Shown here in pieces: positions 39,869 through 41,555 of a DNA stretch of 41,555 bases (position 1 is the stretch's first letter; every line of letters starts with the position of its first letter). The translations under genes were made by a program, and so were the position numbers. The notes beneath the pieces were generated by a model. It ran no database searches, was not told the origin of the DNA, and saw nothing but the letters and a program-made list of their open reading frames with translations. This DNA is from Candidatus Micrarchaeia archaeon (GTDB taxonomy: Archaea > Micrarchaeota > Micrarchaeia > Anstonellales > JAHKLY01), in the NCBI GenBank assembly GCA_041653315.1, contig JBAZFO010000008.1:1-41555 (forward strand), given 5' to 3'.

Positions 39869-40477
39869 TTAAAATTCTGTCTTTTCAAACTGTTTAACTA
39901 ATTCATTTAGCTGGTCTGCAAATATGTTTGTTTCTGATTGCAGATTTGCGATATAATCTTTATCTCTAAATACTCGCTTACACCAAAGTGGCCTACCGCT
40001 TACTCGTGGGTCAAATGATATAAAGTCGCACCATTGCCGCCCTGTAATCCATAACTGCCCTTGTATCTGTGGTATGTAGCAAGTCGGCACTTCGTTGCTT
40101 AAAACAGTTTCAAGGTGTGTCGTTGTATAAGGGCATTTAATCTCAATAATCCCATCTTCTTCAACTAATCCATCGGGCGAGCAGCCGATAAAATCATTTA
40201 ACTTTACAAAGCCAACTTCTTGCACGAAACAGCCGTTTAACTCTTGATAGTATTCTCTTGCCTTTGGCTCGTTTTCTTTTCCCCATTCCATTGCACCATT
40301 AGAATACGTTTCCTGCTTTTCTCCGGTTAGCCTTTCAGCAGCAACTCTTAACATATAAGCCCTGCGGGTTTTGCCTTGCCCCTTTGCCAATACATCGCCA
40401 AAACAAGAGGCTGTAATTATCCCTAATCTGGCCTTGTCCCATTCCGGCGTACCCTGCTGGCAGTTTATGATTTCCAT
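39869..40477 (-). CDS. YqaJ-type viral recombinase exonuclease
   Basis: A 202-residue protein of the YqaJ/lambda exonuclease family (PD-(D/E)xK fold). Visible motifs: QGTPEWDKARLGIITASCFG (residues 8-27), IGCSPDGL with Asp102, GIIEIKCP with Glu112 and Lys114, and YIPQIQGQLWI (134-144). All catalytic positions are present. It digests one strand of double-stranded ends to give substrate for the ERF protein. GGAGACTTTAAA precedes the ATG. The next gene downstream is ERF, 11 bases away. Confidence 0.9.
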   Translation of the reverse strand: MEIINCQQGTPEWDKARLGIITASCFGDVLAKGQGKTRRAYMLRVAAERLTGEKQETYSNGAMEWGKENEPKAREYYQELNGCFVQEVGFVKLNDFIGCSPDGLVEEDGIIEIKCPYTTTHLETVLSNEVPTCYIPQIQGQLWITGRQWCDFISFDPRVSGRPLWCKRVFRDKDYIANLQSETNIFADQLNELVKQFEKTEF

Positions 40478-40499
40478 TTTAAAGTCTCCGTGTAAAAAG

Positions 40500-40763
40500 T
40501 TATCTGTATAGTTCTCTTAATTCTTGATATTCCTGCAAATCTTCTGTTTTGCCGGTTCGCTGTAATTTTTTTGAAGCCAGCCACAAAACCACTTCTTTAT
40601 ATGTAATTTGCTTAATTGAAAATCCTGTCTCTTTTGCGATTCTCACAATCGCTTTGGCGAGATTTTTCCAGCAGGTTTTGTTCCACTCTAATTGCCGCCA
40701 ATAGAGCCGCATATATAATGAGGCATAAGCGTTAGTATCGAATTGGCGTATATTGATTTTCAT
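40500..40763 (-). CDS. Small protein upstream of the exonuclease
   Basis: The ATG at 40763 is preferred because CGGAGACCTAAA precedes it, giving 87 residues (MKINIRQFDTNAYASLYMRL, YWRQLEWNKTCWKNLAKAIV, IAKETGFSIKQITYKEVVLW). Basic and helical, with many aromatic residues; it may bind nucleic acid. A longer frame to 40820 would run into the upstream gene. No family is recognised. Confidence 0.5.
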   Translation of the reverse strand: MKINIRQFDTNAYASLYMRLYWRQLEWNKTCWKNLAKAIVRIAKETGFSIKQITYKEVVLWLASKKLQRTGKTEDLQEYQELRELYR

Positions 40764-40797
40764 TTTAGGTCTCCGTTTTAAAATTTTTAATTTGCTT

Positions 40798-41106
40798 TTA
40801 TAAAATCCACCAAGTCGCACAACCGTCTCGCGTTATTACATCATCACGTTTTACAAATCCGTTGTGCTTTAAATCAGCCATTCGCTTATGAACTTGTTCC
40901 GGCTTTAACCTGCCGTCTAATAACCTTTGAAGCTCTTTTACCGTTGAGCCATTGTTTTGACGCAGGCAGTTCAAAATAATTTGACAATGAACATTTGCTT
41001 TGCCGGACTTCACTATCGCCTTGCCCGCTACCTCTGATGTTGCAGGGTCGATTCGCCTGTAATTCTGCGAAAAGTCGATAACAAGTTGATTGCGACAATC
41101 AGGCAT
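40798..41106 (-). CDS. Winged-helix DNA-binding protein
   Basis: A 102-residue protein. DPATSEVAGKAIVKSGKANV is a common lead-in of phage winged-helix proteins, then HCQIILNCLRQNNGSTVKEL, QRLLDGRLKPEQVHKRMADL and KHNGFVKRDDVITRDGCATW form the helix-turn-helix and wing. It could regulate the early genes or mark a replication site. Near the right end, it is the second protein gene after the tRNA. Confidence 0.65.
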   Translation of the reverse strand: MPDCRNQLVIDFSQNYRRIDPATSEVAGKAIVKSGKANVHCQIILNCLRQNNGSTVKELQRLLDGRLKPEQVHKRMADLKHNGFVKRDDVITRDGCATWWIL

Positions 41107-41109
41107 TTA

Positions 41110-41319
41110 CTATCTTATTCCTGCTTTCACTTCTTTTACGCCCAACTGTATCATCGCAAGGTTGACATCATCGGTATTGGTGTACACGTTATAAATCGGC
41201 GTTTTGATTTTCGCATTTTCTCTCTTAATCGAAGCCGTCTGCATCATCGAGCCGATTGAAACTATTATGCTTATCCACAGGCCAATTACTAACCATCTGA
41301 TTTGCCGTTGCTCTGTCAT
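41110..41319 (-). CDS. Small single-pass membrane protein
   Basis: A 69-residue protein with TTTGGAGACCTT before its ATG. Residues 9-28 are a membrane helix (WLVIGLWISIIVSIGSMMQT), followed by a polar tail (ENAKIKTPIYNVYTNTDDVN). It starts 26 bases after the tRNA. Function unknown. Confidence 0.55.
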   Translation of the reverse strand: MTEQRQIRWLVIGLWISIIVSIGSMMQTASIKRENAKIKTPIYNVYTNTDDVNLAMIQLGVKEVKAGIR

Positions 41320-41344
41320 AAGGTCTCCAAAAAAAATAATTTAA

Positions 41345-41416
41345 TTGCGGCGGCAGGAATCGAACCTGCAATTTTCTGGTTATGAGCCAGACGAGTTACC
41401 TTTGCTCTACACCGCG
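41345..41416 (-). tRNA. tRNA-Met(CAU), initiator-like
   Basis: The minus strand folds into a 72-base cloverleaf: acceptor CGCGGTG with CGCCGCA, D arm GAGC/ACTC (one mismatch), anticodon arm TCTGG-CTCATAA-CCAGA with anticodon CAU, variable AAATT, T arm GCAGG-TTCGATT-CCTGC, discriminator A, no encoded CCA. Position 1 is C opposite A72, and 11:24 is A:U; both are marks of bacterial initiator tRNA. The anticodon stem has only two of the three G:C pairs usual in initiators (29:41 is U:A). It lies 8 bases after the DUF4116 stop. Confidence 0.92.
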
Positions 41417-41424
41417 ATAAATTT

Positions 41425-41555
41425 CTACTTCTGCGTAATTTCCAAAGAGAATACTTTTTTATTGACGTACTGGAGAGCGTAGCCGTCGCTTTCAACAGCT
41501 TTAAGGCAAACGGCCTCTGTCTGTTCTTTGACGTACTGGAGAGCGTCGCCGTTTC
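41425..41555 (-). CDS. DUF4116-type repeat protein, C-terminal part (continued from 1-229)
   Basis: The frame enters from the right window end inside a repeat (RNGDALQYVKEQTEAVCLKA), continues VESDGYALQYV and stops at TAG 41425-41427 after NKKVFSLEITQK. Joined to the N-terminal part at 1-229 it gives one open frame, with or without the 3-base overlap of the ends. The last repeat differs from the others (SDGYALQYVNKK), as expected for a capping repeat. The tRNA follows at once. Confidence 0.8.
   Translation of the reverse strand, partial: NGDALQYVKEQTEAVCLKAVESDGYALQYVNKKVFSLEITQK
41461..41555. repeat. 66-base tandem repeat, right end
   Basis: The same 66-base unit as at 1-146 fills the last 95 bases; TTCAACAGCT at 41491 is 69 bases from the next copy if the ends are simply joined, and 66 if a 3-base overlap (TTC) is removed. 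This supports a circular molecule cut inside the repeat. Confidence 0.9.

Noticed and set aside
41271..41279. A consensus DnaA box (TTATCCACA) and a similar one near 320-330
   Set aside because: They are single sites far from each other, one inside a gene, with no cluster or AT-rich unwinding region to support an origin.

Overview
The window looks like a complete or nearly complete genome of a short-tailed (podovirus-like) tailed phage, probably a metagenome-derived circular contig. Its capsid protein resembles the N4-gp56 family, its portal resembles the P22-type family, and it has a large terminase, a scaffold-like protein and very large ejected-type proteins. No tape measure, sheath or major tail-tube gene was recognised. 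The two window ends lie inside the same 66-base tandem repeat and the same reading frame, and they join with a 3-base overlap, so the molecule is probably circular or circularly permuted. The host cannot be named. Many genes have clear Shine-Dalgarno sites (AAAGGA or GGAG types), so it is a bacterium using standard initiation. I recognise no integrase, so a lysogenic lifestyle is not supported, although two small helix-turn-helix proteins are present.

Nearly every gene is on the minus strand, so transcription reads from high to low coordinates. Two units can be proposed. The early unit starts at a candidate promoter near 1500-1526. It runs through an XRE regulator (1273-1470), a leucine-rich-repeat protein (611-1234), a small helix-turn-helix protein (419-604) and a DUF4116 repeat protein that spans the contig ends. 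It then enters at the right end with an initiator-like tRNA-Met (41345-41416), recombination genes (YqaJ-type exonuclease, ERF annealing protein, a small protein with an SSB-like tip, NinB-like and NinG/Rap-like proteins), a DNA methyltransferase, a DnaD-like replication protein, an SPFH membrane protein with a small lipoprotein, and many small accessory genes. It stops at a strong terminator near 27992-28020.

The late unit starts at a TATAAT promoter near 27914-27943, flanked by two copies of an ACAGAATCTGT palindrome. It encodes a secreted-type adhesin with Asp-box repeats, small and large terminase, portal, several small proteins, scaffold-like protein, major capsid protein, a beta-helix protein with a signal peptide, a head-tail adaptor candidate, tail proteins, glycine- and glutamine-rich virion proteins, a 1718-residue LPD38-type protein, and two small holin-like membrane proteins. 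A hairpin near 1900-1924 follows. Hairpins at 14715 and 19961 divide the late unit and could tune protein ratios.

The most unusual parts are: an HNH endonuclease cassette on the plus strand that splits codons 7 and 8 of a cytosine-C5 methyltransferase gene between 9-base direct repeats; three unrelated genes built from near-identical tandem repeats (66, 54 and 18 bases); an initiator-like phage tRNA; an SPFH-lipoprotein pair; and late-region proteins carrying Sec signal peptides.
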